The notes under the pieces were generated by a model. That model saw only the letters and a program-made list of their open reading frames with translations, ran no database searches and had not been told where the DNA came from. A DNA stretch of 64,000 bases from positions 62,001-126,000 of the forward strand of contig NZ_JBHLJR010000005.1 of assembly GCF_043677095.1 (NCBI RefSeq). The letters are read 5' to 3'. Source of the DNA: Natronococcus roseus. Lineage in GTDB: Archaea; Halobacteriota; Halobacteria; Halobacteriales; Natrialbaceae. Of this stretch, positions 31,825 through 40,793 are shown in pieces. Position 1 is the first letter of the stretch. Every line of letters begins with the position of its first letter. Both the position numbers and the translations under genes were made by a program.

Positions 31825-32244
31825 TTACGTTTCCAGTACTTCGACGAGGTTTCCCTCCGGATCCCGCAGAAAACAGATCGACGTCCCGCTCGCGGTGGTC
31901 CGGGGCTCGCTGATCGTCGGCACGTCCTCGGGCAGGTCGGCGTAGAACGCCTCGAGGTCCCCGACTGCGAGCCCGACGTGGGTCGCGCCGGGCTCGTTGA
32001 GCTCCGGCGTCGGTCGGGGGTCGGCTTCGGGGTCGTACTCGACGAGCTCGAGGCGGACGCCGTTCGCGTCGAGGTGGACGAAGTCGGCGCCCGCGCCGTC
32101 GACGCCGACGGCGTCGGCAAAGGCCTCGCCCTCGACCGAGAACCGGTCGAGTACCTCGAATCCGAGGGCGTCGCGGTAGAACGGGAGCGTCTCCTCGAGG
32201 TCGTCGACGGTGATACCGACGTGGTGTGCGTCGAGAGCTGTCAT
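31825..32244 (-). CDS. VOC family (glyoxalase I-like) protein
   Basis: A 139-residue vicinal-oxygen-chelate protein with the two tandem beta-alpha-beta modules. Likely metal ligands: His in AHHVGITV, Glu in VRLELVEYD, His in ATHVGLAV and Glu in NLVEVLET at the very end. That is the His-Glu-His-Glu set of glyoxalase I. It is divergent from the methylglyoxal synthase gene 86 bases away, which makes methylglyoxal a plausible substrate. Start at 32244; the longer frame to 32295 adds basic residues and is rejected. Confidence 0.85.
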   Translation of the reverse strand: MTALDAHHVGITVDDLEETLPFYRDALGFEVLDRFSVEGEAFADAVGVDGAGADFVHLDANGVRLELVEYDPEADPRPTPELNEPGATHVGLAVGDLEAFYADLPEDVPTISEPRTTASGTSICFLRDPEGNLVEVLET

Positions 32245-32329
32245 GGTCGAGAGTCCTGGGACCCGCTGACAAAAGCGCTTCCGTTCCCGCCGCACCTAGG
32301 ATTATCTGGCTCTACGAGAAGGGAGATGT

Positions 32330-32698
32330 ATGACGCGCGTCGCGCTCATCGCCCACGACGAAAAGAAGTCGGATCTGATCGAGTTCGCACAGACCCACGA
32401 GGACCAGCTCCGGGAGTACGAGCTGATGGCGACCGGGACGACCGGAAAGCGCCTGATGGAGGAAACCGACCTCGAGATCGAGCGCAAGCAGTCGGGACCG
32501 CTCGGCGGCGACCTGATGATCGGCTCGGAGGTCGCCGAGGGCAGGCTCGACGGGATCGTCTTCCTGCGCGATCCGCTTCGTGCCCAGCCCCACGAGCCCG
32601 ACATCTCTGCGCTGTTGCGGATCTGTGACGTCCACGACACGGCGATCGCGACGAACCTCACCTCGGCGGAGTTCCTCATCGAGGGGCTCGCCGGGTAG
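32330..32698 (+). CDS. mgsA: Methylglyoxal synthase
   Basis: Converts dihydroxyacetone phosphate to methylglyoxal and phosphate. The 122-residue length is normal and the active-site set is complete: His9 and Lys12/13 (HDEKKSD), GTTGKRL (36-42) for phosphate, SGPLGGD with Asp61 as the likely catalytic base, RDP with Asp81, and His88/Asp91. A glyoxalase-like gene is divergent from it, suggesting a paired control of methylglyoxal. The KefB-type antiporters downstream could be part of the same stress response, as KefB is in bacteria, but that is inference. Confidence 0.93.
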   Translation: MTRVALIAHDEKKSDLIEFAQTHEDQLREYELMATGTTGKRLMEETDLEIERKQSGPLGGDLMIGSEVAEGRLDGIVFLRDPLRAQPHEPDISALLRICDVHDTAIATNLTSAEFLIEGLAG

Positions 32699-32823
32699 CT
32701 GCGGCCGATTCCGGTCGACCAGGGCCGAACGTCCGCGGACTGGATCGCCCCCAGGCTGGTTGCACGGCCGGAACGCAATACATAAAACCGGACTGCGCAA
32801 ACACGGAGACGACGTGGCCCGAA

Positions 32824-34569
32824 ATGAGTGAGATCGCGCTCGCCGCCGACTTCGCTATCATCATCGTCGTCGCCACAGCCGTCGGACTGATCGCCCGGCA
32901 GACGGGCCAGCCGACGATCATCGCCTACATTCTGACCGGAATTATCCTCGGTCCGGTGATGTTCGACGTCGTCACCGACGAGGGGCTCGTCGACCTGATG
33001 GCCGAACTCGGACTCGGCTTTCTGCTGTTCTTGCTGGGGATGAAGATGCGCTTCGAGGACATCCGGGAGATCCTCCGTCCGATCACGAACGTCGCGATCG
33101 GACAGACGGTGCTCCAGACCGCGCTCGCGTTCCTGGTCGCGCTCGTCCTCGGCTTCGGCACGACCGAGGTGCTCGTCATCGCGCTGGCGACCGTCTTCGG
33201 CGCGACGCCGATCATCGTCAAGGTGCTCACCGACAAGGACGAGATCACGTCGCTACCCGGAAAGATCGACGTCGGGGTGCTCATCGTTCAGGACATTTAC
33301 CTCGTCGTCGTGCTGGCGCTTTTCAGCGCCGACTCGCTCGACAACGCGGGCGAGATCGCCACGACGCTCGCCGTCATCTTCGTCATGATGGGCTTTATCG
33401 GCCTCTTCTCGATCGCATCCTCGCGCTACCTCCTGCCGCGGGTCTTCCGGCGGATCGCCAACAACAAGGACGTCTTCCTGATCGTCGCGATCGCGTGGGC
33501 GTTTCTCTTCATCGCGATCGCGGAAGGGTTCGATCTCTCCGTCGAGGTCGGCGCGTTCCTGGCGGGGATCAGCCTCGCACAGCTCCCCTACAGCAAGGAA
33601 CTCGAGGATCGGATTACCCCGATTACGGACTTCTTCATCCTCGTGTTCTTCGCGAGCATCGGGCTCCAGATCGAGGGTGTCGGCGCCCTGCTGGCCTACT
33701 GGCAGGAGGCGATCATCGCGTCGATCGTCTTGATGGTCGGCAACTTCTGGATCATGTTCTACCTCATCGACCGCGAGGGCTTCAGCGTCGAGACCTCGTT
33801 CCTGGGCTCGATCAACATGGTTCAGGTCAGCGAGTTCTCGCTCGTCGTCGGCGCGCTCGCCTTTACGCAGGGGTACATCGGCTCCGACGTGCTGGGCTAC
33901 CTGAGTCTGATGGCGCTGCTGACGATGAGCGTCTCCACATACATCATCTCGTACAACCACACGATCTACCGCTGGGTGAAGCCGTGGTTCAGTCGGTTCG
34001 AGTCCGAGGAGAAGATCGACACCGACCTTGCAGAGTACAAGAACCACGCCATCGCGATCGGCTACGACGAGGTCACCGAGCGAGCGCTTCCGGTCCTCGA
34101 GGAGCGGTACGGGACCGTCGTCGTCATCGATCGCAAGACCGAACACATCGACGAGATCGAGCGGGAGGGACGCTACGACCACATCTTCGGCGACTTCCGC
34201 CACGGCGAGGTCCGAAAGGCGGCGAACTTAAAGAACGCGAGCTTCGTCCTGAGCTCGAGCGTTCAGGTCGACGTCAACAAGGCCGTCCTCGACGAAGCTC
34301 CGGACGACGCGACGGTGTTCGTCGAGGCCGAGCGGATCGACGACGCCCGCGACCTCTACGACCGCGGTGCGGCGTACGTCATCATGAGCACGTACCTGAC
34401 CGCCGAGAAGCTGAGCGAGTTCCTCGAGCAGTACGTCACCGACCGAGCAGCCTTCATGGACGCCATCGAGCAAGACATCGAGCGGATTCGACGCGAGGGG
34501 CGTATCGAAACGGACGAACTGCGACCGGAATCGGCGCGAGCCGAGAGCGGAGGTGAATCCGATGGCTGA
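32824..34569 (+). CDS. KefB-type cation:proton antiporter with degenerate RCK domain
   Basis: A 581-residue CPA2 antiporter. Residues 1-385 have about 12 hydrophobic helices, with GQPTIIAYILTGIILGP near the start and VEVGAFLAGISLAQLPYS in the middle. A cytosolic RCK (TrkA-N) domain follows at about 400-530. Its nucleotide-binding loop reads IGYDEVTERAL, lacking the GxGxxG pattern, although the acidic VVVIDRKTE that should bind the ribose is present. It overlaps the next antiporter gene by eight bases, so the two proteins may assemble together. Confidence 0.9.
   Translation: MSEIALAADFAIIIVVATAVGLIARQTGQPTIIAYILTGIILGPVMFDVVTDEGLVDLMAELGLGFLLFLLGMKMRFEDIREILRPITNVAIGQTVLQTALAFLVALVLGFGTTEVLVIALATVFGATPIIVKVLTDKDEITSLPGKIDVGVLIVQDIYLVVVLALFSADSLDNAGEIATTLAVIFVMMGFIGLFSIASSRYLLPRVFRRIANNKDVFLIVAIAWAFLFIAIAEGFDLSVEVGAFLAGISLAQLPYSKELEDRITPITDFFILVFFASIGLQIEGVGALLAYWQEAIIASIVLMVGNFWIMFYLIDREGFSVETSFLGSINMVQVSEFSLVVGALAFTQGYIGSDVLGYLSLMALLTMSVSTYIISYNHTIYRWVKPWFSRFESEEKIDTDLAEYKNHAIAIGYDEVTERALPVLEERYGTVVVIDRKTEHIDEIEREGRYDHIFGDFRHGEVRKAANLKNASFVLSSSVQVDVNKAVLDEAPDDATVFVEAERIDDARDLYDRGAAYVIMSTYLTAEKLSEFLEQYVTDRAAFMDAIEQDIERIRREGRIETDELRPESARAESGGESDG
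34549..34556 (+). promoter_or_regulatory. Shine-Dalgarno sequence of second antiporter
   Basis: GGAGGTGA, a full match to the haloarchaeal anti-Shine-Dalgarno, lies five bases before the ATG at 34562 and inside the end of the upstream gene. This supports re-initiation and decides for 34562 over an in-frame codon at 34553. Confidence 0.6.
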
Positions 34570-36274
34570 GCTGGTCATCGCCCTCTCGGTCGTCTTCGTT
34601 ACCGCCGGGATCCTGTTGCTGTTTGCGAACCACTTCGGGCTCTCACCGATCCCGTTTTACATCATCGCGGGCCTGATCGTCGGCTTCGTCGGCGAGATGG
34701 GAGTGGTCGCGATCGAACAGACAGATCTCGTCGAGCTCGCTCAGTGGGGGATCGCCTTCCTGGTGTTCGTCTTCGGCATCCGCGTCGAGTTCGACGCGCT
34801 CCGATCGGTCATCAGGGACGGCGAGGGGGCGGCGATCACGCTGCTGGTCGTCGTCGCGCCGATCGCGCTCGGGATCGGATACCTGTTCAGCACCTGGTTC
34901 GGCTTCGACGACCCCGTGCGAAACGCGATCTACTTCAGCGCCGCGGCGACGCTGAGCTCGACGATCGTCGGCGCCGGACTGCTCGAGACGGAGATCCGCA
35001 ACAACCTCGTCCACGGACGTCTCGCCAACTCGGTCCATTTCTTCGACGACCTCGTCGCGGTCGGGCTCATCCTGATCCTCTCGGCCGAGGTGTTCACCGC
35101 GGACGTCGTCACGTCACAGATCGGGTACGGCGTCCTGTTTCTGGTCGCGGGGCTGCTCATCTACCGCCACGGGTTCCCGCTCCTGATTCGGCTGGCCGAC
35201 GGCGTCGAGGAACTCGTCCTGATGGGGAGTATCTCGATCCTCATCGGCTTCATCGCCGCCGCGGAGTACGTCGGTATCTCGATCGTCGTCGGCGCGTTCG
35301 CGGCCGGGATCGCCGTCCGTAGCGAGGGCGCCGAATCGCTCGGCGTCCGAAACGGGATCAGCTCGATCAGAGACTTCTTCGTCGCCATCTTCTTCGTCAC
35401 CGTGGGCGCGCTCGTCCAGTTTCCCACCGTGGAGATGGCGACGATCGCGCTCGCGCTCGTCGGTCTCGTGCTCGTCGTCAATCCGATCGTCCTCATGCTC
35501 GCCTTCACGTACGAGGGATACGACGCTCGCACCGGCTATCTCGCTAGCTCGACCCTGAACCAGGTCAGCGAACTCTCGCTGGTCATCGCGATCCAGGCGC
35601 TGCTCCTCGGAACCATCGCCCCGACCCTGTTCGACGCGATCATCCTCGCCGCGGCGATCACGATGATCCTCACTTCCGTCGCCAGACGCTACGAGGACGA
35701 CGTCTACGAGAGGATCGTTAACCGATTCGTTGGCAGGCGCCAGACCAGAAAGATCGACGAGCGCAGCTCCGTCAAAAGCGGGCTCGAGGGTCACATCGTC
35801 CTCGTCGGCTACGGACGCCAGGGCCGGTGGCTCGTCGAGACGTTCGAACGGATCGACGCAGAGTACGTCGTCATCGAGAACGACCCGGTCGTCTGGGACG
35901 ACCTCCGCGCCGAGTGCCGCAACTACGTGCTCGGCGACGCGATGGCCCGGTACCCCTGGCAGAAAGCCAACGTCGACGCGGCGTCGCTCGTCGTCTCGAC
36001 CGTCGAGCACCGGCCGGTTTCGGAGGCGATCCTCGTCCAGGCGGACTGCGATACGATCCTCCGGGCCGAAACCTCGCAGGAGGGCCGCGAACTGCTCGAT
36101 GAGGGGGCGACGTTCGTCAACGTTCCGAACGTCCTCGCGGCGGATCAGCTCGTCGAGACCGTCGAGACGGTGGTCGCGGACGAGCGCTCGCGGGAGACGC
36201 TCCGAGAACAACACCGTGACACCCTCGCCACCCTCGAGCGCTACGGGTTCGCCACGCAATTCGGCGACGGCTGA
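34562..36274 (+). CDS. KefB-type cation:proton antiporter with intact RCK domain
   Basis: A 570-residue CPA2 antiporter. Helices cover about residues 5-385, with PFYIIAGLIVGFVGEMG and VVGAFAAGIAVRSEGA as family marks. The RCK domain (about residues 405-535) has a complete Rossmann loop, GHIVLVGYGRQGRWLVE, and an acidic residue at the end of strand two (VVIENDP). It probably exchanges K+ or Na+ for protons under nucleotide control. It follows its paralogue with an eight-base overlap and a strong ribosome binding site. Confidence 0.9.
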   Translation: MAELVIALSVVFVTAGILLLFANHFGLSPIPFYIIAGLIVGFVGEMGVVAIEQTDLVELAQWGIAFLVFVFGIRVEFDALRSVIRDGEGAAITLLVVVAPIALGIGYLFSTWFGFDDPVRNAIYFSAAATLSSTIVGAGLLETEIRNNLVHGRLANSVHFFDDLVAVGLILILSAEVFTADVVTSQIGYGVLFLVAGLLIYRHGFPLLIRLADGVEELVLMGSISILIGFIAAAEYVGISIVVGAFAAGIAVRSEGAESLGVRNGISSIRDFFVAIFFVTVGALVQFPTVEMATIALALVGLVLVVNPIVLMLAFTYEGYDARTGYLASSTLNQVSELSLVIAIQALLLGTIAPTLFDAIILAAAITMILTSVARRYEDDVYERIVNRFVGRRQTRKIDERSSVKSGLEGHIVLVGYGRQGRWLVETFERIDAEYVVIENDPVVWDDLRAECRNYVLGDAMARYPWQKANVDAASLVVSTVEHRPVSEAILVQADCDTILRAETSQEGRELLDEGATFVNVPNVLAADQLVETVETVVADERSRETLREQHRDTLATLERYGFATQFGDG

Positions 36275-36359
36275 GACGGTTTACTGAACGGGTTCTCGGA
36301 GCGGTCACGTGGCTGTTACGATCGCTCCGGAACCGTCGTACAGGAGTCCGCCAGCGTCC

Positions 36360-36554
36360 TCAGATGGGACCACCCAGATACTCGTGGACGACGACGACGA
36401 GCGCGAGCCCGCCGACGAACAGCACCATCGCGAGGAGTACGGACAGCTCTATTGCGTCGGCGAGCGCGAGCGCTCCGAACACGGCGAGTCCGACCCCGAC
36501 GGCGTACATTCCGAGGTTTCGAACGAGATCGGCGACGGCAACTGAGTCGAGCAT
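36360..36554 (-). CDS. Small two-helix membrane protein (64 residues)
   Basis: A short protein with two hydrophobic helices (about residues 14-31 and 36-58) separated by ADAIEL, and a short HEYLGGPI end. Hydrophobicity and codon pattern support it over the opposite-strand frame, which is acidic and featureless. It lies between the antiporters and a HAD gene on the opposite strand. No family is recognised. Confidence 0.65.
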   Translation of the reverse strand: MLDSVAVADLVRNLGMYAVGVGLAVFGALALADAIELSVLLAMVLFVGGLALVVVVHEYLGGPI

Positions 36555-36659
36555 AGTCGTCGATACGGCGGACCCGCTAGTAAATCCGGCCTTTCGCGCC
36601 GCCCCGGCGGGCTCCGACCGAACGGTAGCTTCAAACGAGTCGAACCCCTTCGGTCGGAT

Positions 36660-37343
36660 ATGTTACAGGCGGTCGTCTTCGACCTCGATTACACGCTCGC
36701 GGTTCCCCAGCGGGATCGGACGACGATCCTCGAGGCGGCGACCGACGCCGCCGGCGCGCCCGAACTGTCCCGAGCCGACTACCTCGAGGCCCATCGCCGG
36801 AACCTCACGCAGGAAACCCGGGAGCCGATCTTCACCGAGCTGCTCGAGGACCGGGAGACCGATGCCGAGCCGGCCGAGGTCGCCGCGGCCTACCGCGAGG
36901 AGATCGCCGCCGACCTCGAGCCCCTGCCGGGCGTCGAGTCCATGCTCGCGACGCTACACGAGCGCTACCGGATCGGACTGCTGACGAACGGTCCCGTCCG
37001 CGCCCAGCGGGACAAGCTGACGACGCTCGGCTGGGAGGACGCCTTCGACGCGGCGCTGGTAACCGGCGAGCTCGAGGCGGGCAAACCCGATCCTCGCGCG
37101 TTCGAGGCGATCGCGGACGAGCTCGCCGTCGATCCCGAACGGACGGTGTACGTCGGCGACGAGGTCGAGGCCGACGTCGAGGGTGCGACCGGAGCCGGGA
37201 TGACCGCGATCCAGATCCTGCTCGAGGACGGCCCTGAACCCGACCCGCGTGCGGCCGCTCACGTCGAACAGGAGGCCGTCGCGACGGCGGTCCCCGAGGC
37301 GGTCGCCGCGCTCGAGGGGACGAACTCGACGATCGGATCGTAG
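36660..37343 (+). CDS. HAD family hydrolase (second)
   Basis: A 227-residue HAD enzyme. Motif I VFDLDYTLAVPQ, motif II LLTNGPV, motif III KPDPRAF, motif IV VYVGDEVEADVEGATGAG; all catalytic residues are present. It resembles the protein at 23076 in length and layout, but only motif regions are clearly alike. Substrate unknown. The ATG is at 36660, directly after a region with no gene on this strand. Confidence 0.9.
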   Translation: MLQAVVFDLDYTLAVPQRDRTTILEAATDAAGAPELSRADYLEAHRRNLTQETREPIFTELLEDRETDAEPAEVAAAYREEIAADLEPLPGVESMLATLHERYRIGLLTNGPVRAQRDKLTTLGWEDAFDAALVTGELEAGKPDPRAFEAIADELAVDPERTVYVGDEVEADVEGATGAGMTAIQILLEDGPEPDPRAAAHVEQEAVATAVPEAVAALEGTNSTIGS

Positions 37344-37356
37344 CGCTCGAGGAGCG

Positions 37357-37740
37357 TTAGCCGTCCGCGACGACGGCGTCGACGACGTCGGTCGCTCGTT
37401 TTACCGCGGCGCCGTTCTCGACGAACACCAGCGTCTTCGGCGGTTTCGATGCTTTCGGTCGGACGCGCAACTCGAGGCCCGTCGCCGTCTCGGCCGCGAG
37501 CTCCTGCCCGCGCTCGAACTCGAGGCGGAGCCGATCCGGGTGGATGAACACCCGGGCGATGCGGTCGGCCTCCGTTCCGGCGACGAGGTCGTACGCCCGC
37601 GCGCCGTCGGCCGACGGCTCGACGTTCCGGTCTGCGTCCGTGACCGAGACGGTCTCGAGCGCCCCGTCCTCGCGTCCGTCGAGCTCCGAGGCGAGCAGTT
37701 CGGCGATCCGTCGGCCGTCGGTGGTTCGTTCCTCGACCAT
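37357..37740 (-). CDS. Unrecognised 127-residue protein
   Basis: Soluble and mixed in charge, beginning VEERTTDGRRIAELLASEL and ending with a basic strand (LELRVRPKASKPPKTLVF) and VKRATDVVDAVVADG. The alternating pattern suggests an alpha-beta domain. Start at 37740 is the ATG closest to the DUF2240 gene, which ends 23 bases upstream, so the two are probably co-transcribed. No family recognised. Confidence 0.7.
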   Translation of the reverse strand: MVEERTTDGRRIAELLASELDGREDGALETVSVTDADRNVEPSADGARAYDLVAGTEADRIARVFIHPDRLRLEFERGQELAAETATGLELRVRPKASKPPKTLVFVENGAAVKRATDVVDAVVADG

Positions 37741-37763
37741 GGCCGAGGTCGGTCGTCGGCGAC

Positions 37764-38216
37764 CTAACGCTCTTCGATCAGCGCCGAGCGAGCGACCGGG
37801 ACGAGTTCGGAGACGTCGATCCCCCGGCGGCGAGCGTAGACGACGGCCGCGGTCTCGATCGTCACCCCCAGCTCCCCCTGCAGGCCGTTTATCGCGCCGA
37901 CCGCCTCGTGTTTCTCGACGCCCTCGGCGACGAGGCCGTCGAGAACCCGCTCGAACGCCGACCGTTCCCGGAGCAGATCCTCGTCGGGGACGAACTCCTC
38001 GGGGATCCGAACGTCGGTGGGGTCGAAGGCGGCGACGAGGTCGCCGTCCTCGTGGTCGAGCAGCCCCTCCTGGGTCGCGACGTCGATCAGCCGCTTCGCC
38101 TGGTCGGGCGAGAACCAGTCGCGATCCAGCGAGAGCGCGACGACGACGGCGTGTTCCTGCAGGCGGTCGGTTCCGTGCTGGATGAAGGGGGCTGCGACGG
38201 CGACGCGAAGACTCAT
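37764..38216 (-). CDS. DUF2240 family protein
   Basis: A 150-residue archaeal protein. SLRVAVAAPFIQHGTDRLQE followed by FVVALSLDRDWFSPDQ-like VVVALSLDRDWFSPDQAKRL and the C-terminal GVTIETAAVVYARRRGIDVS fit DUF2240, which may contain a helix-turn-helix region. Function unknown. It lies between an unrecognised gene and RNase HI, all on the minus strand. Confidence 0.8.
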   Translation of the reverse strand: MSLRVAVAAPFIQHGTDRLQEHAVVVALSLDRDWFSPDQAKRLIDVATQEGLLDHEDGDLVAAFDPTDVRIPEEFVPDEDLLRERSAFERVLDGLVAEGVEKHEAVGAINGLQGELGVTIETAAVVYARRRGIDVSELVPVARSALIEER

Positions 38217-38267
38217 CGAGGACGACTCTCTCGAGGGACGGAAAAACGATGGCGGTTCCGGTCGGAC

Positions 38268-38906
38268 TCAGTCCGAGGCGCGGCCTCCGCCGTTGCGGTC
38301 GGCCCGCGAGGGCGGCGGGAACTCGGTCGGCGCGGTCGCCTCGGGCGGTTCGGGGAGAACGCAGCGATCGGGTTCGCGGTTGACGTGCTGGTACTGTGCC
38401 GGCGCGTTCGCGAGCGGATGAGCGGGGTTCTGATCGCTGTCGATCCGTGCGGCGCGGATCTCCGCGAAGCCGTTGAGTCGTGCTTGAATCCCGCGCCAGT
38501 GATACCGGGTAGCCGTCGGCACCGAGATCGGCTGTGGTGGCTTCCGGTCGGGATGACCGATGGCGAGGACGGTGTTGTTGACGTTGCTGGCGAGGGCATC
38601 GTGATCGATGAGAACGCCGACCCGAGCGTCCGCCGGGGCTCGAGCCGCCAGCACGTCGAGGCCGAGATGTAGCGCTCGGTACTCGGCGACGTTGTTGTCC
38701 GGCGGCGCGTCCGCGGTCGCGATCCGAGCGACGCGGGTGCCGTCGCGCGTTTCGATGACGGCGCCCAGGCCACCGCCCGACTCGCGAAAGGACCCATCGG
38801 TAGCGACGTAGAAGTCGCGATGGTGGGTTCGTGGAGGGTGGGCGATGTGGGGCGTGGGCGACTCGTCGAACAGGTCCCGCAGGGCAGACCGGCCGTGAGC
38901 GGCCAT
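38268..38906 (-). CDS. rnhA: Ribonuclease HI, haloarchaeal type
   Basis: Cuts the RNA strand of RNA/DNA hybrids. The 212-residue protein has the RNase H core: YVATDGSFRESGGGLGAVI with Asp37, NNVAEYRALHLGL with Glu75, and LIDHDALASN with Asp101/103. A third carboxylate is probably IDSDQNPAHPLAN near residue 167 (the His of this motif fits the family flexible loop). The first 28 residues and the last 40 are extra, which is usual for haloarchaeal RNase HI. A TATA box lies about 28 bases upstream. Confidence 0.88.
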   Translation of the reverse strand: MAAHGRSALRDLFDESPTPHIAHPPRTHHRDFYVATDGSFRESGGGLGAVIETRDGTRVARIATADAPPDNNVAEYRALHLGLDVLAARAPADARVGVLIDHDALASNVNNTVLAIGHPDRKPPQPISVPTATRYHWRGIQARLNGFAEIRAARIDSDQNPAHPLANAPAQYQHVNREPDRCVLPEPPEATAPTEFPPPSRADRNGGGRASD

Positions 38907-38930
38907 ACTGGATGTAGGTCATCTAGCTCA

Positions 38931-38938
38931 CTTAAACT
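38931..38938 (-). promoter_or_regulatory. TATA box of rnhA
   Basis: The minus strand reads AGTTTAAG, centred about 28 bases before the ATG at 38906. Confidence 0.6.
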
Positions 38939-39073
38939 TGTGGCCGGTATCAGCCAGAGCAGTCGAGCGATCGCTACAAACTCGAGTCTGGTTGTAAATA
39001 GTTGTACAGTATGGCTTCTTACTGTCGATACCTGCACGGATCTGGTCCAAAACCGCGTAACAAACAACCAACC

Positions 39074-39080
39074 TTTATAT
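39074..39080 (+). promoter_or_regulatory. TATA box of the ABC transporter operon
   Basis: TTTATAT lies 24-30 bases before the ATG at 39104. The surrounding 100 bases are AT-rich. Confidence 0.65.
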
Positions 39081-39103
39081 TACATACACCTATTTCATAG
39101 AGT

Positions 39104-40681
39104 ATGAAGGGTGCTGACAACCTGTATTCCGGTCGGCGATCCGTGCTGAAGGCCACCGGCGTAATCGGTGCAACGGCTGGTCTGGGCGCCATCGCGGGCT
39201 GTCTCGACGACCCCGAGGGCGACGACGACGACGACCTAGACGAGATCGTGATCACGCAGGGGGAGATCATCGAGAATCCGGATCCGAACGACCACATCAC
39301 GGGACCGTACTTCAACGTCCTCGACCCCGTCTACGAGCCGCTGTTCAACGTGACGCCGGAGTTCGAGTTCGAATCCCGGGTCGTCGAGGAGTGGGAGGAC
39401 ACCGACGACGGCGCCGAACTCACGCTGCGCGACGACGTCGTCTTCCACAACGGCGACGAGATGACCGCCGAGGACGTCGCCTACACGTTCAACCGGATGA
39501 TCGACCCCGAGCTCGGTATCGAGAGCGACCAGGCGGCCGGGCTGGGCGCGATCGACAACGCGGAGGCGCTCGACGACACGACCGTCCTCCTGGAACACGA
39601 CGTCGCGCCGTCGCTGGCGGAGTTCGAGTACGCGAACTACGGCCGCGTCGTCAACCAGGAGTGGATCGAGGAGCAAGAACAGCCGGTCGCCGGCGACGAC
39701 GAGGAGGCGTTCAACGGCACCGGTCCCTACGAGGTCGTCGAGTACGAGCCGGACGTCCAGGTCGTTCTCGAGCCGTTCGAGGACTACTGGGGTGACGAAG
39801 CGACCCTCGAACGGGTCGTCTTCAACCAGGACGGCGAGTCCAGCGGTCGCGCGAACGCGCTGGAAACCGGCGAGAGCGACATCGTCGACAACATCATTCC
39901 CGAGGACGTGCCGGGCGTCGACGACGCCGACGGCGTCGAGATTCGCGAAGAGACCAGCCTCCGGAACGTCTTCCTCGTGATGAAATCGGGCGTCGAGCCG
40001 TTCGACAGCACCGAGTTCCGCCAGGCGATGAACTACGCCGTCGACAACGAGGGAATCATCTCCGACGCGCTGGGCGGGTACGGCGAGGCGATGACCCAGC
40101 CGATTCCCGATGGTGTGTTCGGCCACAACCCGGACCTCGACACCTACGAGCAGGACATAGAGCAGGCCGAGGAGCTGGTCGAGGAGAGCGGCTACGCGGG
40201 CGAGGAGATCACGCTGTACTCCCCGGAGGGCCGGTACCTCAACGACGCCGACGTCGCCCAGATGGCTGCCGACCAGATCGACCAGCTCGACAACGTCGAC
40301 TGTACCTTCGACACCGCGCCGTTTCCGGATATCTCCGACGCCAACAGCGCCGGCTACGACGACGAGGAGATGCCGTTCTTCCTGATCGGCTGGGGCGTCA
40401 TCACGGGCGACTCCGACTACGGGCTCGCACCGTTCTTCGTCGAGGAGGCACCACAGGAGACGCTTCGCAACGAGGAGATCTCCGAGGCGATCCTCGAGAG
40501 CCAGACGATCGAGGACGAGGACGAACGCGAACAGCAGCTCCAGGAGATCAACGAGGAGCTCCGGGAGGAGGCGCCGTGGGTGTTCCTCCACTCCCAGGAC
40601 AGCGTCTACGGGGTCCGCGAGGACCTCGAGTGGGAGCCCCGGACCGACGAGAGCATCTACCTCTGGGAGCTCGATAGCTGA
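39104..40681 (+). CDS. Oligopeptide-type ABC transporter substrate-binding lipoprotein
   Basis: A 525-residue family-5 binding protein that captures solute outside the membrane. The N-terminus has a twin-arginine pair (Arg11-Arg12 in SGRRSVLKAT), a hydrophobic stretch and a lipobox AIAGC with Cys33, so it is a Tat-exported lipoprotein. The acidic linker is DDPEGDDDDD. The core shows DVAYTFNRMIDPE and the CDTILR-free NGTGPYEVVEYEPD segment typical of DppA/OppA. It is first of five genes; peptide or nickel uptake is possible, and the ligand cannot be assigned. Confidence 0.92.
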   Translation: MKGADNLYSGRRSVLKATGVIGATAGLGAIAGCLDDPEGDDDDDLDEIVITQGEIIENPDPNDHITGPYFNVLDPVYEPLFNVTPEFEFESRVVEEWEDTDDGAELTLRDDVVFHNGDEMTAEDVAYTFNRMIDPELGIESDQAAGLGAIDNAEALDDTTVLLEHDVAPSLAEFEYANYGRVVNQEWIEEQEQPVAGDDEEAFNGTGPYEVVEYEPDVQVVLEPFEDYWGDEATLERVVFNQDGESSGRANALETGESDIVDNIIPEDVPGVDDADGVEIREETSLRNVFLVMKSGVEPFDSTEFRQAMNYAVDNEGIISDALGGYGEAMTQPIPDGVFGHNPDLDTYEQDIEQAEELVEESGYAGEEITLYSPEGRYLNDADVAQMAADQIDQLDNVDCTFDTAPFPDISDANSAGYDDEEMPFFLIGWGVITGDSDYGLAPFFVEEAPQETLRNEEISEAILESQTIEDEDEREQQLQEINEELREEAPWVFLHSQDSVYGVREDLEWEPRTDESIYLWELDS

Positions 40682-40793
40682 GACTCCGAAGGGAGGGGTG
40701 GAAACGTTTCAGATCGCTATTCCGGAAGAACCACATACTCCTGGCAAAAAATTCGGCTACCGATACGTCTAACAGCGTTCGATCGACATACCA

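Noticed and set aside
36309..36545. Plus-strand acidic frame of 78 residues
   Set aside because: It is the shadow of a minus-strand frame with two clear hydrophobic helices.
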